This document shows positions 52,610-64,000 of a stretch of 64,000 bases of DNA, in pieces (positions within the stretch are counted from its first letter, which is position 1; each line of letters begins with the position of its first letter). This stretch comes from Paenibacillus melissococcoides (GTDB taxonomy: Bacteria; Bacillota; Bacilli; Paenibacillales; Paenibacillaceae). The notes under the pieces were generated by a model. The model did not search any database and was not told the DNA's origin. It was given only the letters and a program-made list of their open reading frames with translations. The stretch is taken from positions 86,001-150,000 of the forward strand of contig CALYLO010000007.1 in assembly GCA_944800085.1 (NCBI GenBank). Reading direction: 5' to 3'. The translations under genes and the position numbers were made by a program.

Positions 52610-53152
52610 TTAGGATCCGGGCCCCGAACCGTTTGCCTCGCCGGCAGCCGGGCGGGCTTCACGAATGACCCGCATCGGGTTACCGGCTACCATCTGGCCG
52701 GGCAATACATTTTTATGCACGACCGTTCCCGCCGCGATCACCGCATGATCGCCGATCGTCACGCCCGCCAGAATGGTGCTGTTCGCCCCAATCATCACAT
52801 GGCTGCCGATGCGGACCTTCCCGAGACGGTATTCGTTTGTCAAATACTCATGGGCCAGCAGCGTCGAATTGTAGCCGATAATCGTGTTGTCCCCGACCTC
52901 GATATACTCCGGGAAGAAAACATCGACCATGGCCATCAGCCCGAAGGCCGTATGGCGGCCGACTTTCATCTTCAACAGATGCACATAAATCCATCGCTTG
53001 AGCCGCACCGAAGGGCAGTAACGGGCGAACTGAACCCAGATGAAGTTCCAGACGCCCTTCCAGGGGCTTACCGACCGGTATATTTGCCACAGGCTGTTCG
53101 GCCCTTCGACAGGATGCCGCTCCAGATCTCTCACTTGGATTCCCGCTCCCAT
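52610..53152 (-). CDS. Hexapeptide-repeat acetyltransferase (YvoF-like)
   Basis: The 180-residue protein shows left-handed beta-helix turns IEVGDNTIIGYNSTLLAHEYL and VRIGSHVMIGANSTILAGVTIGDHAVIAAGTVVHKNVLPGQMVAGNPMRVIR, typical of maltose/galactoside O-acetyltransferases. It overlaps ppaX by 22 bases, as in the Bacillus order hprK-lgt-ppaX-yvoF. Confidence 0.88.
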   Translation of the reverse strand: MGAGIQVRDLERHPVEGPNSLWQIYRSVSPWKGVWNFIWVQFARYCPSVRLKRWIYVHLLKMKVGRHTAFGLMAMVDVFFPEYIEVGDNTIIGYNSTLLAHEYLTNEYRLGKVRIGSHVMIGANSTILAGVTIGDHAVIAAGTVVHKNVLPGQMVAGNPMRVIREARPAAGEANGSGPGS

Positions 53153-53784
53153 CCAACGAGTGTCAAAATATCGCGCATATCATGAATGATATGGCGCGGT
53201 TCGTATTGGCGAAGCACCGCTTCGCCCTTCAATGACCAGGCAACGCCGCAGGAGATCGCGCCGGCCGCATTGGCCGCCTGGATATCGGCCGGGCTGTCGC
53301 CCACCATAAGCGTCGTCGCCGGGTCGGCCTTCAGCTTCTCGATGGCAAGCATTACCGGCTCCGGATGCGGCTTCGCATGCTGGACATCGTCGATCGTGAC
53401 GACGGCGCCCATCTGATCCAGCAAGCCGAACATGCGCAAGGCCCGCTCCGTCGTCTCGCGCATCTTCGTCGTGACGATGCCGAGCTGGATGCCGCCCTCG
53501 TGCAAGGCGCCGATCACTTCCTTCACATGCGGGAACTCGCGCACCAGCTCATCATGCCGGGATATATTGTACCGCCGGTAAGCGGCTTTGAGCTCCTCCA
53601 CATCGTCCAAGCCGCTGAACTTCCGCAGTTGATATTCGAGCGGCATTCCCATGCTCGGAATAATCTGTTCCCGTGTCAGCGGAGTCGGCGTGCGCTCCAG
53701 CAACACATGCAGGAAAGTCTCGATAATCAGTTCATTGGTATCGATAATTGTTCCGTCCAGATCGAACAATACAGTATGAATCAT
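53131..53784 (-). CDS. ppaX: PpaX, pyrophosphatase of the HAD family
   Basis: The 217-residue HAD protein has VLFDLDGTIIDTNELI, GIVTTKMRETTERAL, HAKPHPEPVMLAIEKL and MVGDSPADIQAANAAGA. It removes pyrophosphate made by HPrK during phospho-HPr breakdown, which fits its place in the hprK operon. Length and motifs are normal. Confidence 0.92.
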   Translation of the reverse strand: MIHTVLFDLDGTIIDTNELIIETFLHVLLERTPTPLTREQIIPSMGMPLEYQLRKFSGLDDVEELKAAYRRYNISRHDELVREFPHVKEVIGALHEGGIQLGIVTTKMRETTERALRMFGLLDQMGAVVTIDDVQHAKPHPEPVMLAIEKLKADPATTLMVGDSPADIQAANAAGAISCGVAWSLKGEAVLRQYEPRHIIHDMRDILTLVGWERESK

Positions 53785-53788
53785 GATG

Positions 53789-54889
53789 CTATTTCTCCTT
53801 TATGTCACGTTCCTCTTCCGCGGCTGCAGGCGGCTCCGCCGATTCAGGCTTGTCCTCGGCCCCTTCCCGGGAAGAGGGGGCTTCCTCATCGGACTGCGGG
53901 ATCGCAGGAGCTTCCGCCTCCGTCTTGCTTCCGGCGCCGTTCGCGCCGCGCTCCGCCGCTTCCATGACCGGGGCGGACTTCGTCGATACAATCGGATCGC
54001 GATACAGCGCCTTCGAAGCGCCGGTTACCCGGCGGATGATGATAAGGGCGATGCCGCCGACGATCAGGAAGATGGCCAGCAGCTGCGAGATCCGTACATT
54101 GCCGTAATTCGGATCGAGATACCCCGGCTCGAATACGAGCCGCATCGGCGACCATAGCGTGTCGATAATCGATTCCACCCAACCGGATCCTTGGTAGGCC
54201 AGACTGTCGGTGCGCAGCCCTTCAATGAAGAACCGGCCGATCGAATACCAGATCAGGTAGCCGATGAACACTTCCCCGCTGCGGACGCCGCGCAGCCGGC
54301 GGAAGCCGAACAGCAGAAGCACGCCGACGAAGCTCCACAGCGATTCATACAGGAAGGTCGGGTGATGGAAGGTTCCGTTCACATTCATCTGGTTGATGAT
54401 GAAGTTCGGCAGATGCAGCGTGTCGCGGAGGAACGCTTCGGTTGTTGGCCCTCCGTACGCTTCCTGATTGACGAAGTTGCCCCACCGTCCGATCGCTTGT
54501 CCGATCAGCAGGCCCGGCGCGCAAATATCCGCGATGCGCCAGAAGGAGTATCCTTTTTTTCTGACATAGATCAGCGCGCAAATCACGGCGCCGATTAATG
54601 CGCCATAAATGGCGATTCCGCCATGCCAGATTTTAAAGATTTCCAATAAGTTGTCTTTGTAATCATCCCATTTGAAGGCAACGTAATAGATACGCGCCCC
54701 GACAATGGCGGAAGGCACGCCGAACAGCAGCAAATCCATGAAAAAATCTTGAGAAATCCCAAATCTTTTGCCTTCCCGAATTGCCAGCAGCAAGCCGACC
54801 ACCGCGGCTGTGCCTAATATAATGCCATACCAGTGCACCTTGATCGCGCCGATCGAAAATGCCACCGGATCCAGCAACATCGTTGCCAT
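53789..54889 (-). CDS. lgt: Lgt, prolipoprotein diacylglyceryl transferase with acidic tail
   Basis: About 366 residues. The membrane enzyme shows VHWYGIILGTAAVVG, HGGIAIYGALIGA, the signature GRWGNFVNQEAYG and TFLYESLW. It attaches diacylglyceryl to lipobox Cys, as on the PotD protein here. The C-terminal ~65 residues (after KALYRDPIVSTKS) are an extra Ala/Glu/Pro-rich, mostly acidic tail not needed for the fold. ATG 54889 has an aaggag site. Confidence 0.95.
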   Translation of the reverse strand: MATMLLDPVAFSIGAIKVHWYGIILGTAAVVGLLLAIREGKRFGISQDFFMDLLLFGVPSAIVGARIYYVAFKWDDYKDNLLEIFKIWHGGIAIYGALIGAVICALIYVRKKGYSFWRIADICAPGLLIGQAIGRWGNFVNQEAYGGPTTEAFLRDTLHLPNFIINQMNVNGTFHHPTFLYESLWSFVGVLLLFGFRRLRGVRSGEVFIGYLIWYSIGRFFIEGLRTDSLAYQGSGWVESIIDTLWSPMRLVFEPGYLDPNYGNVRISQLLAIFLIVGGIALIIIRRVTGASKALYRDPIVSTKSAPVMEAAERGANGAGSKTEAEAPAIPQSDEEAPSSREGAEDKPESAEPPAAAEEERDIKEK

Positions 54890-54924
54890 CCATCCACACT
54901 CCTTATGGGTTGAGAATGCAAGTC

Positions 54925-55863
54925 TCAATCAAAGTCTTCCATATCCTCGGCGATCGTCTCAGTCAGCTTGTTCGTGAATTGAAGCGCCGCATTGTAGCCC
55001 ATCCGCTTCAGGCGGAAGTTCATCGCAGCCACCTCGATGATGACGGCCAGGTTCCGTCCGGGACGCACCGGCACGGTGACGAGCGGCACATCCGTCTCGA
55101 TGATGCGCGTCGTCTCCTCATCCAGGCCAAGACGGTCATACTGCTTATCCTGCTGCCAGTTCTCCAGGCGAATGACGACGCTGATCCGCTTGTTGTTGCG
55201 GATGGCGCCGGCTCCGAACAGCGTCATCACATTAATGATGCCGATGCCGCGAATCTCAAGCAAATGCCGGATTAGCTCCGGTGCCGAGCCATGGAGCTGG
55301 TTGTCCGATGTCTGCCGAATCTCGACCGCGTCGTCGGCGACCAGACGATGGCCGCGCTTGACCAGTTCCAACGCCGTCTCGCTTTTCCCGATGCCGCTCC
55401 CTCCGGTAATCAGCATGCCGACGCCATAGACGTCGACCAATACGCCGTGGATCGTCGTCGTCGGCGCCAGCTTCTTCTCCAGGAAGCTCGTAATGCGGCT
55501 GGAGAGAATCGTCGTCGCCAACTGCGTCCGCAGCAAGGGCACGTCTTCTTCCTGGCATACGTCGAGAATCTCTTCCGGCACATCCAATCCCCGCGTCACG
55601 ATGATGCAGGGCATCTCTTCCGAACAGAAATGATACATTCGATCCCGCTTCTCCTCTGGAGTCAGCGTCTCGAAAAACGCAAGCTCGGTCTTGCCGAGGA
55701 GTTGAACGCGCTCCTTCGGATGGTATTCGAAGTAACCCGCCATTTCCAGGCCGGGGCGATGCAAATCATCCACTGTAATCAGCCGCTTCAACCCCTGTTC
55801 CCCGGCCAGTACCTCCAGATGGAACTGCTCCACCATCTCGGCCACTTTTACTCTCTTGGCCAT
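54925..55863 (-). CDS. hprK: HPr kinase/phosphorylase
   Basis: About 312 residues. The catalytic half has Walker [33 protein letters not shown] and the HprK signature [20 protein letters not shown]. It phosphorylates Ser46 of HPr/Crh in response to metabolites and so runs carbon catabolite control. ATG 55863 has an aaggagtg site; the GTG three codons earlier is the alternative. It is the first gene of the hprK-lgt-ppaX-acetyltransferase group. Confidence 0.96.
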   Translation of the reverse strand: MAKRVKVAEMVEQFHLEVLAGEQGLKRLITVDDLHRPGLEMAGYFEYHPKERVQLLGKTELAFFETLTPEEKRDRMYHFCSEEMPCIIVTRGLDVPEEILDVCQEEDVPLLRTQLATTILSSRITSFLEKKLAPTTTIHGVLVDVYGVGMLITGGSGIGKSETALELVKRGHRLVADDAVEIRQTSDNQLHGSAPELIRHLLEIRGIGIINVMTLFGAGAIRNNKRISVVIRLENWQQDKQYDRLGLDEETTRIIETDVPLVTVPVRPGRNLAVIIEVAAMNFRLKRMGYNAALQFTNKLTETIAEDMEDFD

Positions 55864-56161
55864 TCTGTTCACTCCTTCGTCTCCCGCACTCCAACCGTTC
55901 CCGCTCCTCGTCTACGCAGGCCACGAAGTGCCTATTCCTCATTGTAACCATCGTATCGGAAATCGCCGGTCAGATCAATTAGCGCTCAGGCTCATGCTCT
56001 TTGATCGGGATTGTTTTTTCATCATAGCTTCCAAATATAAAGATTTTATGCAGAGTCCTCCATTTTTCAGTGTTACGCATTTACCAAATCGTGACATCAT
56101 GCTATAGTGTTACTTGTTGCATGATTCGTGTTACGGGATATCCGCAGACAGGAGGATCGAT

Positions 56162-57140
56162 TTGCGAAGATATCTCTTTTCCAGGGCGGGCGAGGCCATT
56201 ATCGTCTTACTGATCGTCAGCCTGCTCGTATTCATCTTTATTCGTCTGCTCCCGGGCGATCCGGCTATGGCGCTGTACGGGGATCAGATTCGGAAGCTGA
56301 CCCCCGCCGATCAGCTGCGCATTCGCGCCAACCTCGGTCTGGACGAACCGTGCTATTGGCAGTACGTCAAGTGGCTGCAAGGCATTATGCAGGGCGATTG
56401 GGGACGCTCTTATCTGAGCGGCGAGCGCGTCGACGTCCTGATCGGCCAAGCCATCGGCCCGACGGTGCAGCTCATGCTGGCCGGCACATTTCTTACTCTT
56501 CTCCTCTCACTACTCTTCGGTACGATGAGAGGCTTGAGGCCTCCCTCGAAGATGGATCGCACGGGTGACTGCGGTCAGTCTCGTGCTCATGTCGTTTCCG
56601 ACCTTCTACCTCGCTGTGTGCTTGATTCTGGTGTTCTCCATTGCGCTGCAGTGGTTCCCCATCGCCGGAATGGGCAGCGGTGCGGAAGGCTGGATCGGAC
56701 GGCTCCGGCATCTTGCGCTGCCTGCCGCCGCCCTCGCGCTATCACATATTGGCTATTACATTCAACTATTGCGGAATCACGTTACCGTCATCAACGACAA
56801 AGAATTTGTGCGGGCCCTGCTCATGCGCGGCGTCTCCCGGCATCGAATCATTTTCCGCCACATGTTGCCCAATGCGGCGCTTCCTTTCTTATCTTATATC
56901 GGCATGTCCCTATCTTTAACTTTTGCCGGGTCGGTCGTTATCGAAACGCTGTTCTCCTGGCCCGGACTAGGCATGCTCGCGCGCAAATCGGCGCAAAGCC
57001 ATGATTACCCCGTGCTGCTGGCAGCCATTCTGCTGAGCACCTTCGCCGTCGTGGCCGGCAGCCTCATGATCGATCTGTTCTGCGCCTGGTACCATCCGCA
57101 GATTCGGCGGCAGCTGTTGTCAGGAGGGAGGACGCAATGA
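56162..57140 (+). pseudogene. Peptide/nickel-type ABC permease (DppB/NikB class), frameshifted
   Basis: TTG 56162 follows aggaggatcgat, and the frame shows SRAGEAIIVLLIVSLLVFIFIRLLPGDPAMALYG and LGLDEPCYWQYVKWLQGIMQGDWGRSYLSGERV. At about 56563-56565 an extra G (acgggtgac for acggtgac) shifts the frame. The other frame continues VTAVSLVLMSFPTFYLAVCL and the EAA-like LLMRGVSRHRIIFRHMLPNAALPFLSYIGM to 57140. A functional permease would need one frame. The frame lies on the plus strand, divergent from hprK. Confidence 0.8.
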
Positions 57141-57256
57141 AGACCCGCCGCTGGATGACGAACCTGTCTGTTCTGTACTTCCGCCGGAACCTTCTGCCTC
57201 CAGGGGGAATCCTGCAAATATACATCAATTTCAAGCCGTGCCGCGGCGCATTGTGA
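57137..57256 (+). pseudogene. Truncated second ABC permease (DppC/NikC class)
   Basis: A gggaggacgca site and ATG overlap the stop of the previous permease. MKTRRWMTNLSVLYFRRN looks like the cytoplasmic start of DppC-type permeases. After ~18 codons the sequence changes to the dispersed repeat, and no membrane segment follows. The remaining operon genes (ATPases, binding protein) are absent. Confidence 0.55.
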
Positions 57257-57369
57257 TAATATAGGAAAAAAGATGAATTTTTGCAGCAATATCACCTAAT
57301 TTACCCTCTTATAGGATAAATTGATGTAATTCCGCATCATTTTTACTAGAAATGCATGTTAACTGCAGG
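57210..57369. repeat. Dispersed palindromic repeat, copy B
   Basis: Outer arms tcctgca (57210) and tgcagg (57364-57369), inner catca (57223) and ttgatg (57321), and tttgcagca/cctgca motifs between. It is about 160 bp and begins where the ABC permease gene is truncated. Confidence 0.5.
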
Positions 57370-57408
57370 TTCAGGGGGCCCGGCCATGCCCTCATATTAT
57401 GCCAAAAA

Positions 57409-57437
57409 GCGGAGGCTCCCAGACCGGAAACCTCCGC
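57409..57437 (-). terminator. Terminator of the sugar ABC ATPase gene
   Basis: gcggagg (57409-57415) pairs with cctccgc (57431-57437), followed on the minus strand by a T-run. It lies 16 bases after the stop. Confidence 0.85.
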
Positions 57438-57452
57438 TTTCCTTATATCGGA

Positions 57453-58574
57453 TTAGTTTTCGAATACGTTCAATTCGGACTCGGTATCGAAAACATGCAC
57501 TTTGTTCATATCGATGGCAAGCTTGACGTTCTGTCCTTCTCTCGAGTTGGAGCGGCCGTCTACGCGTGCGATAACCGTCTCGGCACCGATGCCGGTCAGA
57601 TACAGGAACATTTCATGACCCATGTTCTCTGTAACTTCAATCGACGCCGTAAATACCGTGTTCGGCGAAGCTTCCAGGAAGACCGGCTCTTCATGAATGT
57701 CCTCTGGACGAACGCCCAGAATGACTTCTTTGCCGAGGTAGCCTTTTTCCTTCAGCACTTGCGCCTTGCCTGCTGGCACAGCCACGTCCAGACCTGTCGT
57801 TCTGAAGCGGGTCGTGCCGTTCTCTTCTACCAGGGAGCCCTTGATGAAGTTCATCGTAGGGGAACCGATGAAGCCTGCAACGAACATGTTAAGCGGATTG
57901 TTGTAGAGCACGTCAGGTGCTGCCGCTTGTTGAATAATGCCGTCCTTCATAACGACGATCCGATCGCCCATCGTCATTGCCTCAATCTGGTCGTGCGTTA
58001 CGTAGATAACGGTCGTTTGCAGACGCTTCGACAATTTCGTAATCTCGGAACGCATCTGTCCACGAAGCTTCGCGTCCAAGTTGGAGAGCGGTTCGTCCAT
58101 CAGGAACACTTGCGGCTCACGAACGATGGCACGGCCGAGAGCGACACGCTGGCGCTGACCGCCGGACAATGCCTTCGGCTTGCGATCCAGCAAATGCTCG
58201 ATATCGAGGATGCGAGCTGCTTCGCGCACGCGCTTGTCGATGTCTTCTTTTTTGAATTTACGCAATTTCAGACCGAACGCCATGTTTTGGTATACGTTCA
58301 TGTGCGGATACAACGCGTAGGATTGGAATACCATCGCGATGTCGCGGTCTTTTGGAGCCACGTCATTAACAAGGCGGTCGCCAATGTACAATTTCCCGTC
58401 GGAGATTTCTTCCAAACCTGCAATCATGCGAAGTGTTGTCGATTTACCGCAACCGGACGGACCAACCAATACGAGGAACTCTTTGTCCTGAATATCGAGG
58501 TTGATATCTTTTACCGTTGCATTATCGGATCCCGGGTACTTTTTGTAAATATGCTCTAAGCGAACGCCTGCCAT
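57453..58574 (-). CDS. MsmX/UgpC-type carbohydrate ABC ATPase
   Basis: About 373 residues: GPSGCGKSTTLRMIAGLEEI (Walker A), ALSGGQRQRVALGRAIVREP, VFLMDEPLSNLDAKLRGQMRSEI and a C-terminal OB-type regulatory domain (VILGVRPEDIHEEPVF). In Bacillus MsmX serves several sugar permeases lacking their own ATPase. It stands alone here with a CdaR-type gene behind it, which fits a shared ATPase. ATG 58574 has an aaggggg site. Confidence 0.93.
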   Translation of the reverse strand: MAGVRLEHIYKKYPGSDNATVKDINLDIQDKEFLVLVGPSGCGKSTTLRMIAGLEEISDGKLYIGDRLVNDVAPKDRDIAMVFQSYALYPHMNVYQNMAFGLKLRKFKKEDIDKRVREAARILDIEHLLDRKPKALSGGQRQRVALGRAIVREPQVFLMDEPLSNLDAKLRGQMRSEITKLSKRLQTTVIYVTHDQIEAMTMGDRIVVMKDGIIQQAAAPDVLYNNPLNMFVAGFIGSPTMNFIKGSLVEENGTTRFRTTGLDVAVPAGKAQVLKEKGYLGKEVILGVRPEDIHEEPVFLEASPNTVFTASIEVTENMGHEMFLYLTGIGAETVIARVDGRSNSREGQNVKLAIDMNKVHVFDTESELNVFEN

Positions 58575-58676
58575 GTGCGTTTCCCCCTTATACGTATATT
58601 CCTGAAATCGGTTACCCTTATTGTATCGGAACCCTGTACAAATAACTATACACAATATGCACAAAAAATGATCGTC

Positions 58677-59783
58677 TTATTTTGTTACTTTATACAATAG
58701 CAATATCAGCTTCACCAAGACCGCGTCGGAAAATTTGCGCACATCGAGCCCGGTTTCATGCTTGAATTTATCCAATCGGTATAAAAGGGTATTGCGATGG
58801 ATGTACAGCCGCTTGGCGGTCTCGCTTACGCTGCAGTCGAACTGGAAAAAATGCTGCAGCGTCGCCATCGTCTCCGGATCCGCGAAGCTCTCCGCCTTCG
58901 TGACGACCCGCTGCAGGAACTGCTCCCGCACCTCGTCGGGAATGCTGTTGACCAACCGCTCCAGATGCAGCTCCCAAGGCAGATGAATATTGTCGGTCAC
59001 GTGAAAAGCCCGGCCCAAATACAGCGTCTCCCTCAATTGGGATACGACGCCCGGAATGCCCTTCGCCGGCGTGAACGGGTACCCGATGGTGAGATGGCTC
59101 TCTCCGACCCATTCGCTTGACAACAGCTCATAGAGTCCGAGACAGTAGGACGTCAGCAGCTCTTCCATCGTCTCGCGCTCTTCGTTCTCGTCTTCTCCCG
59201 AGCCGGGTTGGGTCAGCTGCTCGGGACACAGGATAAGCCATTCCTTATCCGACAGCGGAATGAGAATGACCTCGCCGCCGAAATAAGAGCGGAGCAATTT
59301 GTACAATTCTTGATAGGCGGGTGTCTCCCGATGGGCATGCTCGGCAACGAGCAGGAACGGCACAACTTGAATGAACAGCTTACTTTTCCAGGAGAAGCTG
59401 TCCGGCACCTCCGCATTCGCCTCGCCCTCCTTCACCCGGTCCGCAACCCATTGCCCGAACATGTGAGCCTGCTGCTCATCGCTAATATGCGTGGCCGCCA
59501 GCGAAGGCTTCGGACGATGTTCCATCCGCAAAATAAGCTGAAGCCATTGCCGTTCCTGACCAGCAAGCTCCCGGCCTTCCAGCTTCAAGACTTCCGTGGC
59601 CGCCTTTCCTGGCTTCCACAGCATATACCAGGCATTCCCCCGCTTCGCCAGGACTGCCGGCTGGCCGTCCGCCAGCGCTTCTCCTCCGGTCCATTCCCTC
59701 CATGTCGATGAAGGCACGGACAACTTCTCCAGAGAGGCATCCAATATATGTTCGATCTGCTGCTGCAGCGCTTCCTTATCCAT
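58677..59783 (-). CDS. CdaR/PucR-like regulator with C-terminal HTH
   Basis: About 368 residues with a GGDEF-like/CdaR middle (ESHLTIGYPFTPAKGIPGVVSQLRETLYLGRAFHV). The PucR-type C-terminal HTH is TLQHFFQFDCSVSETAKRLYIHRNTLLYRLDKFKHETGLDVRKF. Such proteins activate sugar-acid or purine genes. ATG 59783 follows ggagag, while an in-frame GTG at 59798 is the alternative. The target is unknown, although it neighbours the sugar ABC ATPase. Confidence 0.82.
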   Translation of the reverse strand: MDKEALQQQIEHILDASLEKLSVPSSTWREWTGGEALADGQPAVLAKRGNAWYMLWKPGKAATEVLKLEGRELAGQERQWLQLILRMEHRPKPSLAATHISDEQQAHMFGQWVADRVKEGEANAEVPDSFSWKSKLFIQVVPFLLVAEHAHRETPAYQELYKLLRSYFGGEVILIPLSDKEWLILCPEQLTQPGSGEDENEERETMEELLTSYCLGLYELLSSEWVGESHLTIGYPFTPAKGIPGVVSQLRETLYLGRAFHVTDNIHLPWELHLERLVNSIPDEVREQFLQRVVTKAESFADPETMATLQHFFQFDCSVSETAKRLYIHRNTLLYRLDKFKHETGLDVRKFSDAVLVKLILLLYKVTK

Positions 59784-59926
59784 ACCGAATCTCTCCACCC
59801 GTCTTATCCCTTCTGCGTTATTGTTCCCATTGTATCATAACTGACAGGCCGTCTTCATATCCATCGAGCGGTGAGATTGCAACAGAGTGAAGCAATGCTT
59901 CCCTTACCGCTTGCAGATCGCAAAAA

Positions 59927-59955
59927 GGCCGGGCTTGATCAAATCAAACCCGGCC
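59927..59955 (-). terminator. Terminator of the rRNA-tRNA operon
   Basis: ggccggg (59927-59933) pairs with cccggcc (59949-59955), followed on the minus strand by T5. It ends the tRNA cluster 50 bases after tRNA-Lys. Confidence 0.8.
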
Positions 59956-60004
59956 GAAAAACAAAAAAACTTCAGTTCATCTACTGAAGTCCTGAAGTAA
60001 AAAC

Positions 60005-60080
60005 TGGTGAGCCATGAAGGACTCGAACCTTCGACACCCTGATTAAAAGTCAGGTGCTCTACCAACTGAGCTAATGGCTC
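60005..60080 (-). tRNA. tRNA-Lys (TTT)
   Basis: A cloverleaf beginning GAGCCATTAGCTCAGTTGG, anticodon loop CTTTTAA, T arm GAAGGTTCGAGTCCTTC, CCA encoded. It is the last gene of the operon. Confidence 0.95.
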
Positions 60081-60087
60081 TTATAAA

Positions 60088-60173
60088 TGGTGGAGGATGA
60101 TGGATTCGAACCACCGAACCCGTACGGGAACAGATTTACAGTCTGCTGCGTTTGGCCACTTCGCTAATCCTCC
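60088..60173 (-). tRNA. tRNA-Tyr (GTA)
   Basis: Class II tRNA with a long variable arm (TCCCGTACGGG). The anticodon arm reads CAGACTGTAAATCTG and CCA is encoded. Confidence 0.94.
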
Positions 60174-60182
60174 ATATTTGGA

Positions 60183-60258
<76 letters not shown>

Positions 60259-60326
60259 AAATCTATACCTTTTCAAAAAAATAAAGTGGTGCACATAATG
60301 CGTCGCCACTCTCACGAAAGTTAAAA

Positions 60327-60403
60327 TGGCGGAGCTGACGGGATTCGAACCCGCGTTCTCCTGCGTGACAGGCAGGCATGTTAGGCCTCTACACCACAGC
60401 TCC
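60327..60403 (-). tRNA. tRNA-Asp (GTC)
   Basis: GGAGCTGTGGTGTAGAGG start, anticodon stem-loop CCTGC-CTGTCAC-GCAGG, G discriminator, encoded CCA. Confidence 0.93.
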
Positions 60404-60412
60404 TTAGTTAAA

Positions 60413-60488
60413 TGGTGCCGGCGATAGGAGTCGAACCCACGACCTACTGATTACAAGTCAGCCGCTCTACCAACTGAGCTACACCGGC
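60413..60488 (-). tRNA. tRNA-Thr (TGT)
   Basis: GCCGGTGTAGCTCAGTTGG start, anticodon loop CTTGTAA, encoded CCA. The tRNA fragment in the prophage resembles its 5' end. Confidence 0.94.
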
Positions 60489-60494
60489 GAAATA

Positions 60495-60570
60495 TGGTGG
60501 ACGCTGACGGGATCGAACCGCCGACCCTCTGCTTGTAAGGCAGATGCTCTCCCAGCTGAGCTAAGCGTCC
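60495..60570 (-). tRNA. tRNA-Val (TAC)
   Basis: GGACGCTTAGCTCAGCTGG start, anticodon loop CTTACAA, encoded CCA. Confidence 0.94.
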
Positions 60571-60579
60571 TTATGAAAT

Positions 60580-60656
60580 TGGTAGCGGCGGAGGGGATCG
60601 AACCCCCGACCTCACGGGTATGAACCGTACGCTCTAGCCAGCTGAGCTACGCCGCC
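60580..60656 (-). tRNA. tRNA-Met, elongator (CAT)
   Basis: GGCGGCGTAGCTCAGCTGGC start, anticodon loop TTCATAC, encoded CCA. The sequence matches the Bacillus elongator type rather than initiator. Confidence 0.9.
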
Positions 60657-60681
60657 ATATTAGAAAGGTTGTAAATCACTG

Positions 60682-60770
60682 TGGCGGAGAGAGAGGGATT
60701 CGAACCCTCGCGGCTGTTACACCCTAACGCTTTAGCAAAGCGCCCCCTTCGGCCTCTTGGGTACCTCTCC
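60682..60770 (-). tRNA. tRNA-Ser (GCT)
   Basis: Class II with long variable arm, anticodon loop TTGCTAA, encoded CCA. It is the first tRNA after the 23S gene. Confidence 0.93.
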
Positions 60771-60884
60771 ACATCGCATGTAAAATGCCTGTCCACCGTA
60801 TTATACGCGATTCACATGCTCAAATCAAGACCTTGCACCTTAAAAACTGAATGCGAAAGCAAAGAATCATAAAATCATCATAGT

Positions 60885-63810
<2,926 letters not shown>

Positions 63811-63909
63811 TAGTATGCTCATTGCTGAGCTTTATCAACTATAAGGATGATTCTAAGCTTTACTTTCGCGATTCAGTTTTCAAGGTACAAAATCAAGAAA
63901 TGATGATTA

Positions 63910-63985
63910 TGGTGGAGCCAAGGAGGATCGAACTCCTGACCTCCTGCTTGCAAGGCAGGCGCTCTCCCAGCTGAGCTATGGCCCC
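63910..63985 (-). tRNA. tRNA-Ala (TGC) in the 16S-23S spacer
   Basis: GGGGCCATAGCTCAGCTGGG start, anticodon loop CTTGCAA, encoded CCA. It lies 100 bases before the 23S gene; the 16S gene should lie beyond the window edge. Confidence 0.94.
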
Positions 63986-64000
63986 ATACGGGATATGAAA

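Noticed and set aside
57399-58559. 386-codon plus-strand frame opposite the MsmX-type gene
   Set aside because: Antisense shadow of an ABC ATPase with all motifs on the other strand.

Overview
The window looks like a chromosome segment of a moderately GC-rich Firmicute, most likely a Paenibacillus-type bacterium. The reasons are the Bacillales gene order hpr/crh-whiA-yvcK-rapZ-glcK-trxB-TPR next to hisIE...hisZ and acetyltransferase-ppaX-lgt-hprK, strong GGAGG ribosome sites, a large membrane-sensor AraC regulator, and a 23S/tRNA block of Bacillus type. Species cannot be fixed from the sequence alone.

Region 1 (1 to about 25.27 kb) is one end of a tailed-phage prophage; the left end runs off the window. 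From the integrase inward on the plus strand come integrase, an ImmA/IrrE-type metallopeptidase and a CI-like repressor. Diverging from these on the minus strand are a Cro-like regulator, an antirepressor-like protein, many small early genes, a replication block (AbrB-like, DUF2800 nuclease, DUF2815, family A DNA polymerase, DUF3310, VapE-type primase/helicase, VRR-NUC, HNH, SNF2 helicase), a late regulator, a tRNA-Pro, and the packaging and head genes (terminase small and large, gpW-like, portal, prohead protease/capsid fusion). A cluster of GTTGAC iterons with a DnaA box lies below the VapE gene and looks like a replication origin. At least five prophage genes carry lesions: a 5-bp duplication in the helicase Walker A motif, an in-frame TGA in the polymerase, a deletion/frameshift in DUF2800, an in-frame TAA in a zinc-ribbon gene, and a probable frameshift in the late regulator. 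The prophage is probably cryptic.

Region 2 (25.3 to 31.6 kb, minus strand) holds a membrane-anchored AraC-family regulator and a complete polyamine uptake operon potABCD. Region 3 (31.6 to 41.2 kb) holds a SIMPL-domain gene broken by an amber codon, a small secreted protein, and the conserved HPr-like/whiA/yvcK/rapZ/glcK/trxB/TPR run, which links carbon control, division and cell-wall physiology, and redox.

Region 4 (41.6 to 47.7 kb) is the histidine operon hisZ-G-D-B-H-[A-F]-IE. hisA and hisF have been removed by one internal deletion that leaves about 8 hisA codons joined to the last 23 hisF codons, so the pathway encoded here is incomplete. Upstream of hisZ a complete IS4-family element (48022-49534, 9-bp target duplication) has inserted next to a dispersed repeat.

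Region 5 (49.7 to 59.8 kb) carries an acyltransferase, a polysaccharide deacetylase, a hexapeptide acetyltransferase, ppaX, lgt and hprK. It continues with a decayed peptide/nickel-type ABC permease pair, an MsmX/UgpC-type sugar ABC ATPase and a CdaR/PucR-like regulator. Region 6 (59.9 to 64 kb, minus strand) is the end of an rRNA operon: tRNA-Ala in the 16S-23S spacer, 23S rRNA, then eight tRNAs (Ser, Met, Val, Thr, Asp, Phe, Tyr, Lys) and a terminator, with no 5S gene in its usual place.
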